64,000 bases of DNA. Origin: Aptenodytes patagonicus (lineage: Eukaryota; Chordata; Aves; Sphenisciformes; Spheniscidae). A model generated the notes under the pieces. The model was not told the DNA's origin. It did not search any database and saw only the letters and a list, made by a program, of their open reading frames with translations. Position 1 is the stretch's first letter; every line of letters starts with the position of its first letter. This document shows, piece by piece, positions 1-14,594 of the stretch. A program made the position numbers and the translations under genes. Where the stretch lies: positions 16,862,951 to 16,926,950 of the forward strand of contig NC_134949.1 of the NCBI RefSeq assembly GCF_965638725.1, written 5' to 3'.

Positions 1-126
1 TCTAAGACAATTTGGTTCGTTATTGTTTGTTTAGTGGTAAAGTTTTGGGGAAATGATTTTAAGATACTTTTCTGAAAGTAAAAGATTAAAAGTTGCTAGC
101 ACCATTACATATTTGTATTTCTTTAG

Positions 127-3118
<2,992 letters not shown>

Positions 3119-3200
3119 CACGTGGGTTTGTTTATTGGAGGACTTTGGAGAATTTGCTGCCTGTGAATAATAAAAACAATAATAAACGTATTTTTTGTTG
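3119..3200 (+). other. TRMU: TRMU 3' UTR (short form)
   Basis: Sequence after the stop codon up to just beyond the first cluster of AATAAA signals at 3169-3186. A longer form to about 4,030 is possible because another AATAAA occurs at 4005-4010. There is no transcript evidence in the window to decide. Confidence 0.55.
3169..3186 (+). promoter_or_regulatory. TRMU: TRMU polyadenylation signals (two AATAAA)
   Basis: Two AATAAA hexamers (3169-3174 and 3181-3186) lie about 50-70 bases after the TRMU stop. They are followed by a T-rich and TG-containing stretch, as expected downstream of a cleavage site. Confidence 0.65.
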
Positions 3201-4918
3201 ATCTGTATGTTCTAAAGGTCAGTTGACCATCGAGCCCCAGCTCTTGACTGCTAGCACTGAACAGGTTTAAAACTATAGCCAGTTTGGTACAATTTTACTG
3301 GACTGGATAGTGATATTTATGTTAATACATATTAAGGGATGTCTTAAAGTTGTTCTGTAATAGTAGTTACACATACAAGAATTTTAATATAAAAATCATG
3401 TCTGAAATCATAAATCTATCTTTTATGCGTAAGTGAAATACTTTTTTTTTTTTCTTATGTGAAGATACCTGTCCCTAGGTAAAGTACATATGTTGTTTTA
3501 CAGTAAATGTATGTTTGTGCTTTGAACTCTGGAAAAGGAATGAATAATATTTAAGTTCAGCATTTTGAATGAACTCCAAGCAACAGATATTTATTTTTCA
3601 TTTTATATAGTTTTATAAGAAATGCTTTGGATTCTTAAGCTGTATTAAGTAGTGGTTTCAGATATTTACGTAATTCAGAATTACAAATCTAGGGGCTTAA
3701 AAACAGTCTTGATAAATTTTTTCACACAACTGACTAATTTTTTATTAACTGCTGAGGGCAGAGGCTGTTTGGTTTCTCTCCTGGAGAAGAGAATGCAAAT
3801 GCAAAAAAAAAAAGCATTTTCTTTGCTTCAGAAAAATGCAAATTCATATGCATTTCCTTATTATGTAGCTAACTTAATATAGACCCGATAATTGGATCTT
3901 GCCATGTGTCAAAATGGAGCGGTATTAGGAAGAGCTGAATAGCCCTGTCCAAATTATCTATGTTTATAAGGATTGGGTGCATATTGAGGACACCCTAAGC
4001 TTGTAATAAAACTTTATTACAGCAAGTCAACAAAAACGAATTCCTGTCTTTCAATATGGTAGAAGGTGGTAGCTGTCCCTAAAGTACAGCTGTGCAGGAG
4101 CAGGACTTTCCAGATGGGTGTCGAATTTTGAGATTTGCATCCAATTTGGGCGGTAGCAAAGCTGTACCATGAATAGATCTTTTCAGGAGATCGGAAGGCT
4201 TGGATTACGTGTACATCCTTTTCTGTTGTCTTAGTGTCTTCTAAGAATTCCTTTTATTTCTTCTGGTAAGAAAAGTAAAAGGTAGTCTCTTTTCTTCAAA
4301 GTGTGGAAGTAAAAAGGGGAGAAGACACTCTTCAGTGTCTACCTGCTAGTCTGGTAAAGTTAAACACACAGTTCAGGGAGCCCTATGGAAAAAAGCTAGA
4401 CTGTTAAAATCTTACGTATTTGACATTACAGCAGATCTGCATGAGAGGGGAAAAAAGCCATCCTTTTTCACTGGTGCCAAAATCAATTCAATTTAAAAGT
4501 CTGTCTTCAGAGTGCCTATCCATGCCCAGATTAACTGTAAGGACTATTCATGCTTCACATCAACTCCTGATTTGTGTTAGGTTAGTTGTGTTATGGGTCC
4601 TGGTCATGACTTTTATGTGGTTTTCCTAATGTTTTCCTTATCTTTCCTGAAACTTTCGTCTTTGCAAAATGTGGAATTAATTACTAAGGAGTTAATGCTC
4701 CACATTGTCCTCATCTGAGTTATCCAGTAAATGTCCCAATTAAAATCTTCATAAATGTTTTGTGTTATACAAGTGTGGTTTTTATTATTACTTCATCTCA
4801 CAACACTCTCAGGTATGTTTGTTGTTTGATACTGTACTGGTAGAGGTAGATTCGACTGTGAGGACATGAAAAAGGACATAGCCATTTCTGTGTTTCCAAA
4901 ATTCACTTTCTTTTAAAA
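3201..4918. other. Intergenic, downstream of TRMU
   Basis: AT-rich sequence with short poly(T) and poly(A) runs and no gene or recognised repeat. It may include an extended TRMU 3' UTR up to about 4,030. Confidence 0.6.
4005..4010 (+). promoter_or_regulatory. TRMU: Possible distal TRMU polyadenylation signal
   Basis: AATAAA followed by a T-rich tract, about 890 bases after the TRMU stop. It could end a longer TRMU 3' UTR or be chance in AT-rich DNA. Confidence 0.3.
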
Positions 4919-6080
4919 TTCACAGAATTGCAGAGGTTGGCAAGGATCTCTGGAGATCATCTAGTCCAACTCCACTGCTCAAAGCAGGGGCAACTGGAGC
5001 AGGTTGCTCAGGGCCACGTTGTCAGGTTTTGAATATCTCCAAGGGTGGAGACTCCACAACCTGCACCAATAAGATCCCCCTGAGTCTTCTCTTCTCAAGG
5101 CTGAACAGCCCCAGCTCTCTCAGCTTCTCCTTGTATGACGGATGCTCCAATCCCCCCATATCAGCTCTTCAATGTCAGTGTCAGGAAGTTGTCAGTGCTC
5201 CAGAGACCTCGTGGACTGCTTGTGCCTTTCAGGGTTGTCCCTCCAGCAGGTATCAGAGTGGTTTAAGTCCTCCGTGAGGACCAGGGCCTGCAAACATGAG
5301 GCTTCTTCCAGTTGTCTTTCTTCCTGATCACACAGTGTAGCAGACACCTACAGCAATGTCACCCATGTAGGTCACCCCTCTGATCCTAACCCACATGCTG
5401 TCAGCTGGCTCGTTGTCCACCACCAGCCAGAGCTCTATGCTGTCCTGCTGCTCCCTCACATCCATGATGACTTCCTTGCCTCCCCTTCCCAGCCCATTCT
5501 TCTTGGAAATCCTGTACCCATCCATGGTCCCACCATGTCTTTGTGATCCCAATGTGATCGACCCATGCAACTGCACATAGATCTCTAACTCCTCTTGCGT
5601 GTTTCCCATGCTGCATGTGGAGTGTACGGACACTTCCGAGGGGCGTCTAGAGAGGCCCCTCCTGCTTGTTCTGTTGTTTTCAAGGTCTCTCCTGCCTGGA
5701 TCACCCTGTTGCCTTAGCTTGCCAACCCAGTCCACCACTGGGTCTCCCCATGCCATCCTGGATCAAAGTGCCTGGTCAGCAGCAAACCTCCCTAGACACC
5801 GGGTCGGGTCAGCAGCTGGAGCTTCTGTCCCCTGTGGCAGGGAGTGTCCCGCTGCTGTCACTCTGTCCCTCCTTCGTACAGTGGTGGGCTTGGGCTCTGT
5901 ACTCTGCCTCTGCAGGGTTTCAGGGAAGATCCAATTAATCTCCCTCGTCACCTCTGACGTGGCTGAGGCTGCCAGCCTCCTGCCACGGCTCCTGGTGAAT
6001 CAGACCTTCCACCAGTGCCCACCTCCTGCAGGCCAGGAGCCAAGCTCTGCCAGGCCTGGGGGGCTGCACCCTCCCTCAGG
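4919..6080 (-). mobile_element. CR1 LINE, minus orientation, internally deleted
   Basis: The element's 3' end is at the left: cacagaattgcagaggttgg and the 'ctagtccaactcc' and 'ctgaacagccccagctctct' blocks are the standard CR1 3' region read in reverse. From about 5,180 rightwards the minus strand reads CR1 ORF2 endonuclease sequence. Minus 5756-5328 has GVTYMGDIAVGVCYTV, and farther 3' on the element comes a degraded GDFNHPDICW-like motif (here DLNHSDTCW). Full-length CR1 has a reverse transcriptase domain of roughly 2 kb between these parts. Here the endonuclease region runs almost directly into the 3' tail near position 5,170, so the copy is deleted and dead. The right border is approximate; the GC-rich DNA to about 6,080 looks like the CR1 5' region. 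Confidence 0.85.
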
Positions 6081-9000
6081 AGCTTGGTCTGAGTTAAGGT
6101 CACTGTTAACATTTCCTCGTTCTTCAAAAGAATGCGAGTTACTGGTTTTTAAAGTCCTAAAGTTGCTGAGTAGATACTGTTGTGGTTGCCACCACCTGGA
6201 AATGAAAGTCAGATCTTCAGAGCTGGTAAATGACTGCAGAACCGGTGATATCCCCAGCTGGTAATTTTGTCTAGCTTAAAGCTCTGACACTAGTAGTTTC
6301 CAACCATTAACATTTCTCTTGTATAATGAGTCCTTACCTCCTTTTAACTTTCATGTTTCTACCAGGCAGTGTTTCCTTTCCTATGTGCCTCCAAGGATTT
6401 AAATGCGTACATTCTTTTGGCTCTAAAACCGCAAAATTTAGCTGTTGTATAGCCACCTGTGATCCCTGGACTTATTAAAGTGTCCACAAGGTAAGTTCTC
6501 AGAGCTGCCTAAAAATGTCTGTTTCTGGACCTGCCCAAACCCACTGAAATCACATCAGCTTGGGGACACTGAGGTACCGAACTCTGCTTGGAGCTCAGGT
6601 TGAAGGAACCAAAATCCACACAACTGGTTCCCATCATCCTGGTTTTAAACTCACTTGCTCTTAGACAGTCTTTTGAACCTGGTCCAAAAAAGTTATCTAA
6701 GCAAAAAACGGCATGATAAATTTGAATAGGCTTTGCAAATACTTTCAGAACAACAAAAAAATCCCACAATAATTTTGATAAATTTGCTATTTTTTTGCAA
6801 GAAAATGTTCATCCTGCCCTATAGGCTTAGTGGTTACTTGTGGTTTTCTGGGTGTGAGCATCGCTTCAGTGATGGGTGGAGCTGCTGGGTGGTTTGAGCT
6901 CTGCTTTACCGCCTGGGTAAAGTGTTGCTGGCTGCGAGCACAATGAGAAAGCACCTACCTCCAGGGGATGGCTCATTCAATCAGGGGGATGTGTTTCCCC
7001 CCCGCGGCCTGAATGTGTTTCCTTTGAAGAGAAAAGGACTTTTTTCACCCTTCCTCAGCTTTTTTGTTTTTTTAAATCTCTATCAGGTGAGCTCGCTTTT
7101 TATAAATCCCATTCTGAGGACAGATTCTCCTAGCGCATTATCCCTGGGAAGGCCTTGCTGCTGGATTGCTGGTATGATGCCAGGCGCGTCCTGAGCCCAG
7201 GGGACTCAGGGTGCTTGCTTGGCTAAGGCACAGGCGGTGCAGAAGTCGTAAGTGCTTTTGACAGGGTTATGGTGAATTTAGGAGTTCTGGCAACAAGATC
7301 TTGGGTTTGCTGAGAGCCACTGAGCCAGTGCCTCACAGCAGGAGAGTTTGCCAATGCTGCTTGTAGCGTAGCTGGCATGGGGTATAACGAGCATCTGCTA
7401 CAGCTCCTGTAGGATGGGGGCTTTTTAACAAATGCTCTGCTTCCCTCTTTTTCTTTAAGCATCCTTAAAATTGGATACAGCAGCAATCCAGGATGGCTAA
7501 CGCAGAAAATTCATAAGCTAACATGCTGCTTTTTGATGGAAACCTCTCTAGCAATGGTCTCAATTCATTTTTGAGGCTCAGGGACTTTGATTTTATCATC
7601 AGAGCTGAACCTCACGGTTCTACTGAAGAAAACTCATCTGAGGAAGAGGTGGGTACGGACGGTGTTTGGTTAGTAGAGACTCATTGTCTGAGAACGTTGG
7701 AGGCTTCTTCTCGGCTTCAGTGCAGCTCAGCCTCTTGCCGTGATGATGAGCAAAGACCTTTGACATGATAAAGCAATTGCTGCTATTGCTCACGGTGAAT
7801 CTCACTGTACTGCTGAGAGCTAGGGATTAGTAGGCGTTTGTGAAATTCAAATTGCAAATAGCTTCTTGCATGGGATGTTTTACAACAGGTTGCACACGTC
7901 TAGCAACATGAAGCTTGCACGTTTAAAACAGCATTTCCAAATTGCTTGTACTGTTCAGAAGGGGTGGTACGTTTCTCTTTCCATCCCATGCGTTTCTCCT
8001 GGGTAAGGGTCTTAACTACTGACCTCCTGCGTGAGATCCTTGCTCCTCTCATATGTAGGGTCTCTGGCAAGGGGGATTTTATTCTGTCCTGCACAGAGAC
8101 ACAGCTGCTCAGGGGAGTCTGGCAGAGCAGCCATTTCTACTACTGGATCTGGCTGTTACATGCAAGATGAGCAGCACCATCACTGTTTCTGGCTACGTTT
8201 GTAAAGAGGACAGTGGTTTCAGTAACACCAGTCCTGCCCAGCCAGTGCGCGGTAGGGTTGAATTGCGAGCAGTGCCTGAATCCCAGGCTCCAGCCTGCCC
8301 CGAGGCTTACAGCCCAGCCCAGCCCATAGCAAAACAGCTGTGAAAATGCACAGGGGCACAGCTGTAATAGCTTGGAAACAGGGAGGTAAAAGAGCGAGGT
8401 GAGAGCAGAGGTGGGTGCCTGGGGCCAGGCAGCCATGCTCCCCGCAAGGGACCATCACTGACACCATGTCTCACACAGCCTTTGCCAAGGCTGGAATTTG
8501 GCCAAGGTTTGGCTTGAACTGGGTAAGAGCAGTTTGACTGGCAGGTGAATTTCCTTTTTTTCTCTACTGCAGAAGATTAGCATCGACATGCTTTTTGAAA
8601 TTCATTGGCTTTTCACTTTTTTGTCATTTTTCTCCTGCTTTGGGCAACAAATTGCAAGCAGGTGATTTCACTTTCAAGTTGTCATTAAGCTTTTCAGGTC
8701 TTGACATACTTGATTTCAAAGGCTCAAGTGAATAACTATTTAAAAAAAGGACTTTTCTCTTCCAAAGTAGGGAACATGATAACAAGATTTGGATCATGTA
8801 AGTGAAAAACCACAAATCGTGTCAGCTAAAGGCTGGGACTGAATTGAAATCTCTGTTGTACTTTGTGAATATGTTTGAAACCTGTGCTTCTGAGCATATA
8901 ATGGCTGAAAAATTGCACTCCAAGTGCAGTTTTATTCCAAAAGTGCTTGTCTTGTAAAACCTGTCTTAATTGCTTTCCTGGTTTCATTCCTTCTTGGCAG

Positions 9001-9420
9001 TGTTCCTGCCTCAGCTGGTCCTGCAGAGCTGGAGGACAGGGCTGTCCCCCATGCAAGGAGAGCAGGGTTGTCCTCTGATTCCGTTTTCACCTGGATAGCT
9101 TCTTTGGAGGGGTGAGACGTCACACAGGCGTTGTAAGGGCTTCATTCACACTGCGGCAGCTCAGTATTTACGGTCCAGCAGTAAAAGCATTGGCTCTTAG
9201 TGTTTGTGTTGGCTTGTAGGACTGAAAGAAGCTTTCATCTTCCCACTTCAAAATTAAGTGTTCACGTGCTTTCTCTCTTTAGCGGCAAGCCCCGGGGAAC
9301 AAAGCTGACGTTGTTTTTATGAATCTTTTTTTTTTTCCTTTTTAGAATAGATCTATCTTTTCACCATACTTATAAGCAAAAAATAACAATTTTTTGGATG
9401 CAACATTTAAGTTCATACGT
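6081..9420. other. Intergenic, nothing recognised
   Basis: About 3.3 kb of mixed-composition DNA. Several open frames of 60-100 codons occur on both strands, but none shows a family motif, a repeated structure or splice context I can support. Confidence 0.6.
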
Positions 9421-9970
9421 TGTCCTGGTTTCGGCTGGGATAGAGTTAATTTCCTTCCTAGTAGCTGGTACAGTGCTGTGTTTTGGATTTAGGAGGAGAA
9501 TAATGTTGATAACACACCAATGTTTCAGTTGTTGCTAGGTAGTGCTTACACTAGTCAAGGACTTTTCAGCTTCCCATGCTCTACCGACTGAGAAGGCTGG
9601 AGGTGCACAAGAAGCTGGGAGGGGGCACAGCCAGGACAGCTGACCCAAACTGGCCAAAGGGACATTCCATACCATGTGACGTCATGCTCAGTACATAAAC
9701 TAGGGAAAGCTGGCCGGGGGGGCCGCTGCTCGGGGACTGGCTGGGCATCGGTCGGTGGGTGGTGAGCAATTGCATTGTGCATCACTTGCTTTGTATAGTC
9801 TATTATTATAATTACTATTATTATTATTATATTTCAATTATTAAACTGTCTTTATCTCAACCCATGAGTTTTCTCACTTCTACTCTCCCAATTCTCTCCC
9901 CCATCCCACCAGGGGCGTGTGAGTGAGTGGCTGTGTGTGCTCAGTTGCCGACTGAAGTTAAACCATGACA
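9421..9970 (+). mobile_element. Solo LTR of an avian ERVL-like endogenous retrovirus
   Basis: A complete 550 bp LTR begins TGTCCTGGTTTCGGCTGGGA and ends with TTAAACCATGACA, keeping the TG...CA termini. A TATA-like tacataaa lies at 9692-9699 with a perfect TGACGTCA upstream at 9677-9684. An ATTAAA polyadenylation signal is at 9839-9844, after an ATT-rich stretch. Flanks tacgt (left) and tacat (right) are a 5 bp target duplication with one mismatch. There is no internal retroviral sequence next to it, so it is a recombination product, not a provirus. I recognise the family from memory as a very common avian LTR. Plus is the transcriptional orientation. Confidence 0.93.
9677..9699 (+). promoter_or_regulatory. 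Candidate LTR core promoter (CRE plus TATA-like)
   Basis: The palindrome TGACGTCA (9677-9684) stands 7 bases before tacataaa (9692-9699). The CRE is an exact consensus; the TATA-like box differs from the ideal by one base. Activity is inference. Confidence 0.45.
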
Positions 9971-11802
9971 TACATATATATAAATATATCGCAGTTCAGC
10001 CCCTGTGGACAAGGCTGAGCCCTCCCTGGAAGCTGGGAGATGACTGTGTGCAACGACCTGTGCTGACTTGCCCCCGCAGGTAATGGGATGGGACCCTGGA
10101 GTGAAGATTCACAGCGCAGCCTCCGCTGCCTGGATTTCAGGGTCGTGCCGTTTCAGAGTTGAGGATACAACTTCCCCTCCCACCTTTATTCCCAAACCAG
10201 AACTTTCAAATCTCTTTTTGTCCAAAAAAACCCTTTCAGCTTGGAGACTTCAGCACAGGAAGGTCCGGCGAGGGTCTCTGCTGTCCCTTCTTTACATGGG
10301 AAGGTGTTGGGTTCTGCAGCCAGGGACGGCAGAATGAGCTGCAGGGGGATCTCTGTGCCACCAAACAGCCTGGGAGTCAGGCCGTGGAAGTGTGCAGCAC
10401 CGTCTGCTCTGCAGAGGTGCCTTCTTCAAGCTGGATCCCCTTTAGAAGATGGAGCACATAATATGGAGGGTGCACAGCAAAGTGAGTCTCCTGGTTGCTC
10501 TCCATAAGCACGACTCCCTTGTCAGTCACATTTATGGTACTGTCCAAAAAAAAAAAAGGCCGAGGTTTCACCACAGCTGTAAGCCAGTCTGAGTGGGAAC
10601 TGCCACCGGAGATGAAGCCCTTCCATCTCCTGCCCACTGGTCCTGATACTAATGAGCATTTCTTCAGCTTCTCCAGAGGGCTGGTGAGCTGGAAGCCGGG
10701 AAGAAGCTTCTGAAGGCAAGAGGCTGTTCACGGGAAGGGGGCAAATGTGAAAAGCTGATGTGCTGTGAGGCTACAGTGAAAACATTGTGTGTGGGCTGGG
10801 GAGGTTGGAGCCAAACGATCTGTCAGTAAGGATGAGCACGGATCAGCGAAAGTCAGGCTGAAACTGCAGATTTCTCTGAATGCCTTAGACGCTGGTTTCT
10901 TTAGATAAATCCAGATTCTTTAATTTCTCCAAGCAAAGAAAGACCAACAGCCCTGACTACTACCAAGGCCAAAAAAACCCCAAACCCAAACAGGTAAGCA
11001 AACGAAAAAGATTTGTTTTCCATGAAAGAAACAGGGAGAAAAATGGATGAGGGGATAGGTACTGGCCTTCTGGCCTGGAAAACGTGGGTGTTATGAGCAT
11101 TGTGGTAGCACACACAGTTGGGAGATGATGGCGACTGTAGGTGAAGAGGCTGTCCCACTGATGAGGAACATACTTGCAACCATGCACAGTTTATGATTAG
11201 CATTTTCAAAATGCTTCCTCTGCATTTATATGTATTTACATGTTTTCATGAATTAAACACAATGAATTTATCCATCATAAATGTGATAATCACCCCAACG
11301 TGGCATGCTCGGATGATGCAGCGAAGCGGCATGCCGTTTCCAGCTTCAGCACCAGGAGGCACCAGGACATCACGTTCATCCCTCCCAACCGTGCACAGCT
11401 CATCGTTGGGAGGTGGTGGCTATAGGAAGAACAATTAACGCATCCATAATTGTGAAGTTTTTCCTTTTATTTTAGATTTTTGCTGAGCCAATACATTGGA
11501 AGAATTGTCACTCAGTGGATTTGCTCAAGGCAGGGATAAAGCCGCGGTGTCATTTCAGCACACCGATGAGCCAGCTGAGAAGCAGCAGCTTTTTAGAGCC
11601 TAACTTCCATTGGGGCTGGGCAGCGACCACAGTACGAGTCAGGCCAGTGACAGCCCCGGCAGCAGGGCAAACACATGCTTTTTATTTAGAGTTCAGGTTC
11701 TGCCTGTCCTCCGTCCCCTGGCCATGCTGTGCTGGTCATTCGCTTTCACGGTCACTCTTAAACTTCATCTAGCTCTTGAATGGCTGGAGGTAAAAAGGAG
11801 AA
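9971..11802. other. Intergenic, nothing recognised
   Basis: It begins with a short AT dinucleotide-like stretch right after the LTR and continues as unique-looking DNA. No gene or repeat family is recognised. Confidence 0.6.
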
Positions 11803-11830
11803 TTTTTTTTTTTTTTTTTTTTTTTTTTTT
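11803..11830. repeat. Poly(T) tract, 28 uninterrupted T
   Basis: A pure homopolymer of 28 T on the plus strand. On the minus strand it is an A28 tract preceded, 24 bases upstream, by AATAAA (plus positions 11855-11860), the geometry of a reverse-transcribed polyadenylated RNA. No parent gene is recognised in the adjacent sequence. Confidence 0.9.
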
Positions 11831-14555
11831 GAGAACTAGCACCAGATTCTTATATTTATTTGGGTGTGTGAGGGGTCTGATAAACACTAACTTCTGGGTT
11901 TGGTTTGCTGAATCTCTAGGATTTTCTTCTTTTCTGAAATGTCTTGCATTTTACTGAATGTATAGCATCAGCTGGAGAAACTTGAGAATGGAAAAAGTTA
12001 ATGGGCTCCTCATTCTATGCAATTTTACAGCATATAGAGTAATTCTTCAATACAAAAGAGCTTCAAACTCACTGAAAGTTTTAAGGTCCTAGAAACAATT
12101 AAATACATGCAGAGATTCCCCTTAATCAGACCCTGCCTGGAGAAATTATATTTTCCCAGGGGACTGCCCCACTCCGGACTTTGATAATTCAGTGGCACCA
12201 TTCCCATTTAGTAGCACCATGTTTTGAGGATGCTCCCAGGAAAACACCAGCCTTGTAATTACAGCACATCAGTTCCTGTGAGGAAAAGCAACAGGAGACT
12301 TACTTCCAGCAAGAAGTTTCATCAAAAGTGACCCGACTGCTCCATCCTGGATTTCTCCAGTAGTGCTGTGGAGGCTCATGATGGAAATTCCTCTGGTGCT
12401 TTGCATTCCTGCAGGGCTCCTGGGTTTGTGTCTCTGGGGTTGCAATGAGCTGGACGTACTCTGCAAGCAGTGTCAGCGGTAGCTGTTACCTAGCAGTTCT
12501 GGCTGGCGGATGGGCCATCTGGGTTGTCCTGCCAAACTTCAAGTTGGACTCTTGGACAAATGGTGAATTCTTCTTTTTCTTCTTTTGCTCTGAGAAAGCC
12601 CCTAGGTAGGAAAGAGGAGACTCAGAGATATGTAGCATCAACTTGATGGGAGCCATCTGTTTCATCCCTTTGTGCATCCAGTTCTCTTCTGATTTTAACA
12701 ACATTTGGTCAGAACAGAGACAAGAGGTTCACACAAGTCCTCTGGAGCAGGGAAGATGCCCCGTGTGCTCCTCTCCCCTGGGGCAGATGCCGTACAAATT
12801 CCCTCTCTCTGTCTCCCAGTCTGCTGCTTTCTCCAGGGCTGATGAACACCAGCACAGCAGGAAAATCCTGGGCTGTGCCCACAGCTCACTGCAACACAGG
12901 AGGAGAGACTGAGGAGTTAGAACCGGCATTGTAACATTTCTTCTCTTATTTGAAGGACTTCAGGGAAATTTGCATCCAAAAAAGGATGAGTAGTAGCACA
13001 GATCTCTTTGGCAATCTGTCCGTCTCAAAGGCCGCGTCCCCAGCCCTGCTGCAGCTCCGGCCTGATGGCAAAGCAAACTCAGCCCATCTGGTATGGCTTC
13101 GTTATGCTGGATGAGGCTTTGTATAAAATTATAAACATCAAAGAAGGATGGATTATAAACATAGAAAGGACTGATATACAAAAATGAGATAACTAGATAT
13201 GAGGCATCTGGTGGTTTTAAGATGGGTGCTGGATTAAAGGTAGTTTTTATTTTAATCTCGTTACTTAAGGTGGGTTTTTCTACTATTCACACATTTTTAT
13301 CTATTGCTCCTCTCTGGGAAGATGTGAAGGACTCTACAGGTTGTGTCACACCAACGAGCTCCATGGCAGAGGAACTCTGTTAGCAAATTTGCTATAGGTA
13401 GTGAAACTGTGTGATCAATTTATTACAAGTTTGAAAGGTTTCAGGCATGGTTTTTAAACCGAAGATCACTTTCGGTACTATTAGTACTTATTGCTATTGT
13501 ATTAACTATAGAAATGAATCAGAATAGCCTACACTGGTTTTAAATATTGAAGAAGGTGTTTTATGGTGTAAGATTTTTACACTGAGCTAGTTTTACACCT
13601 AGCTTTTAGGGTGAAGGAGATGATAGCTAGCACAAGAAAAATCTCTGTGAACTGTTTAGCAGCCAGGTGTTGAACCTTATTTAAGCCACATGGCCATTTC
13701 AGGGAGCAGGGACTGTCCTCATCTGGTGTGTCTCCTCTGCACTGCAATACAACAGCAGTGCTTGAATTATAGAGCAAGCAGGAGAATTCGCTGCTGGGAG
13801 GAGAGGATTTGAGACGGATGACTTTTAAGGTGGCTCCCTGCAAGTTACCTCCTTTCTGAATCCAGAGGCTGAGCATCACTGATGGATCAGAAGGAACATG
13901 TAAATACTCTCTAAGCACAAAAGGTTGATCCTGGAGTCAGAGCAGGCAACTCTGCTTGTGTGCTGCTTGCCACAACTGTCTAACCCCTTAATTGCAATGG
14001 GCATCAGCCGTAACTCATCCCCATAGCTACTGCTGCTGTACTGAGCACCTACCATGAAAATCCAGCCCAGTGGAGGCAAGGCTCCTCTCCAGTTAGAGAG
14101 AGGCAGGTTTAACATGGACGGAGCTGCAGCAAATCCCAAAGGATGCATGGCATGTATCTGCGTCACACGCTAAACGCTCTGCGAGGAACAGGAGCGCTCT
14201 GCTGCAGGTCTGCTCCAGCGAGAGGAACCAGTGCTGACTGAAACCTCTTTGGGGTCACCTCGGTTGCAATGGCACTGGCTCTGCCACAGAGCGCTGCCCG
14301 CAGGGAAGCCATGCATGGGGCAGGTGGCTACTTGGGAAGCTGGCATGTCACTTGAGTGAGCGAGAAAGAAAATATACAAGCTGCTTTTGGTTTGTGCTTG
14401 GCATAACCTAGATGAGATCAGCCAGGAAACTGTTTTCCCTTGGACAACCCGGTGGAGAAGAGCCATGTGTCAGGTGTGCTTTGGTATGGCAGCTCAGTCC
14501 CTCCTGACCGCCCGCTTGCTCCCATTAGTTTGGCCATTTCGTGCCAGCGGAACAA
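11831..14555. other. Intergenic, nothing recognised
   Basis: Unique-looking DNA to the right of the poly(T) tract. If the A28 tail marks a retrocopy, its body would lie here on the minus strand, but I recognise no gene in it and see no far-end target duplication. Confidence 0.55.
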
Positions 14556-14594
14556 ACCCTAACCCCTAACCCCAACCCCTAACCCCAACCCTAA
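14556..14594 (+). repeat. Degenerate interstitial telomere-like repeat
   Basis: About 39 bases of tandem ccctaa/cccctaa/ccccaa units (C-rich telomere strand, variants of CCCTAA). Three of the six units or so keep an exact CCCTAA core; others have an extra C or a lost T. Confidence 0.8.

Noticed and set aside
5328..5756. 142-codon minus-strand frame as a host gene
   Set aside because: It is the CR1 ORF2 endonuclease fragment, annotated as part of the mobile element.
5599..6264. 221-codon plus-strand open frame
   Set aside because: Most of it is antisense to the CR1 copy and its GC-rich 5' part; no family motif and no splice or promoter support.
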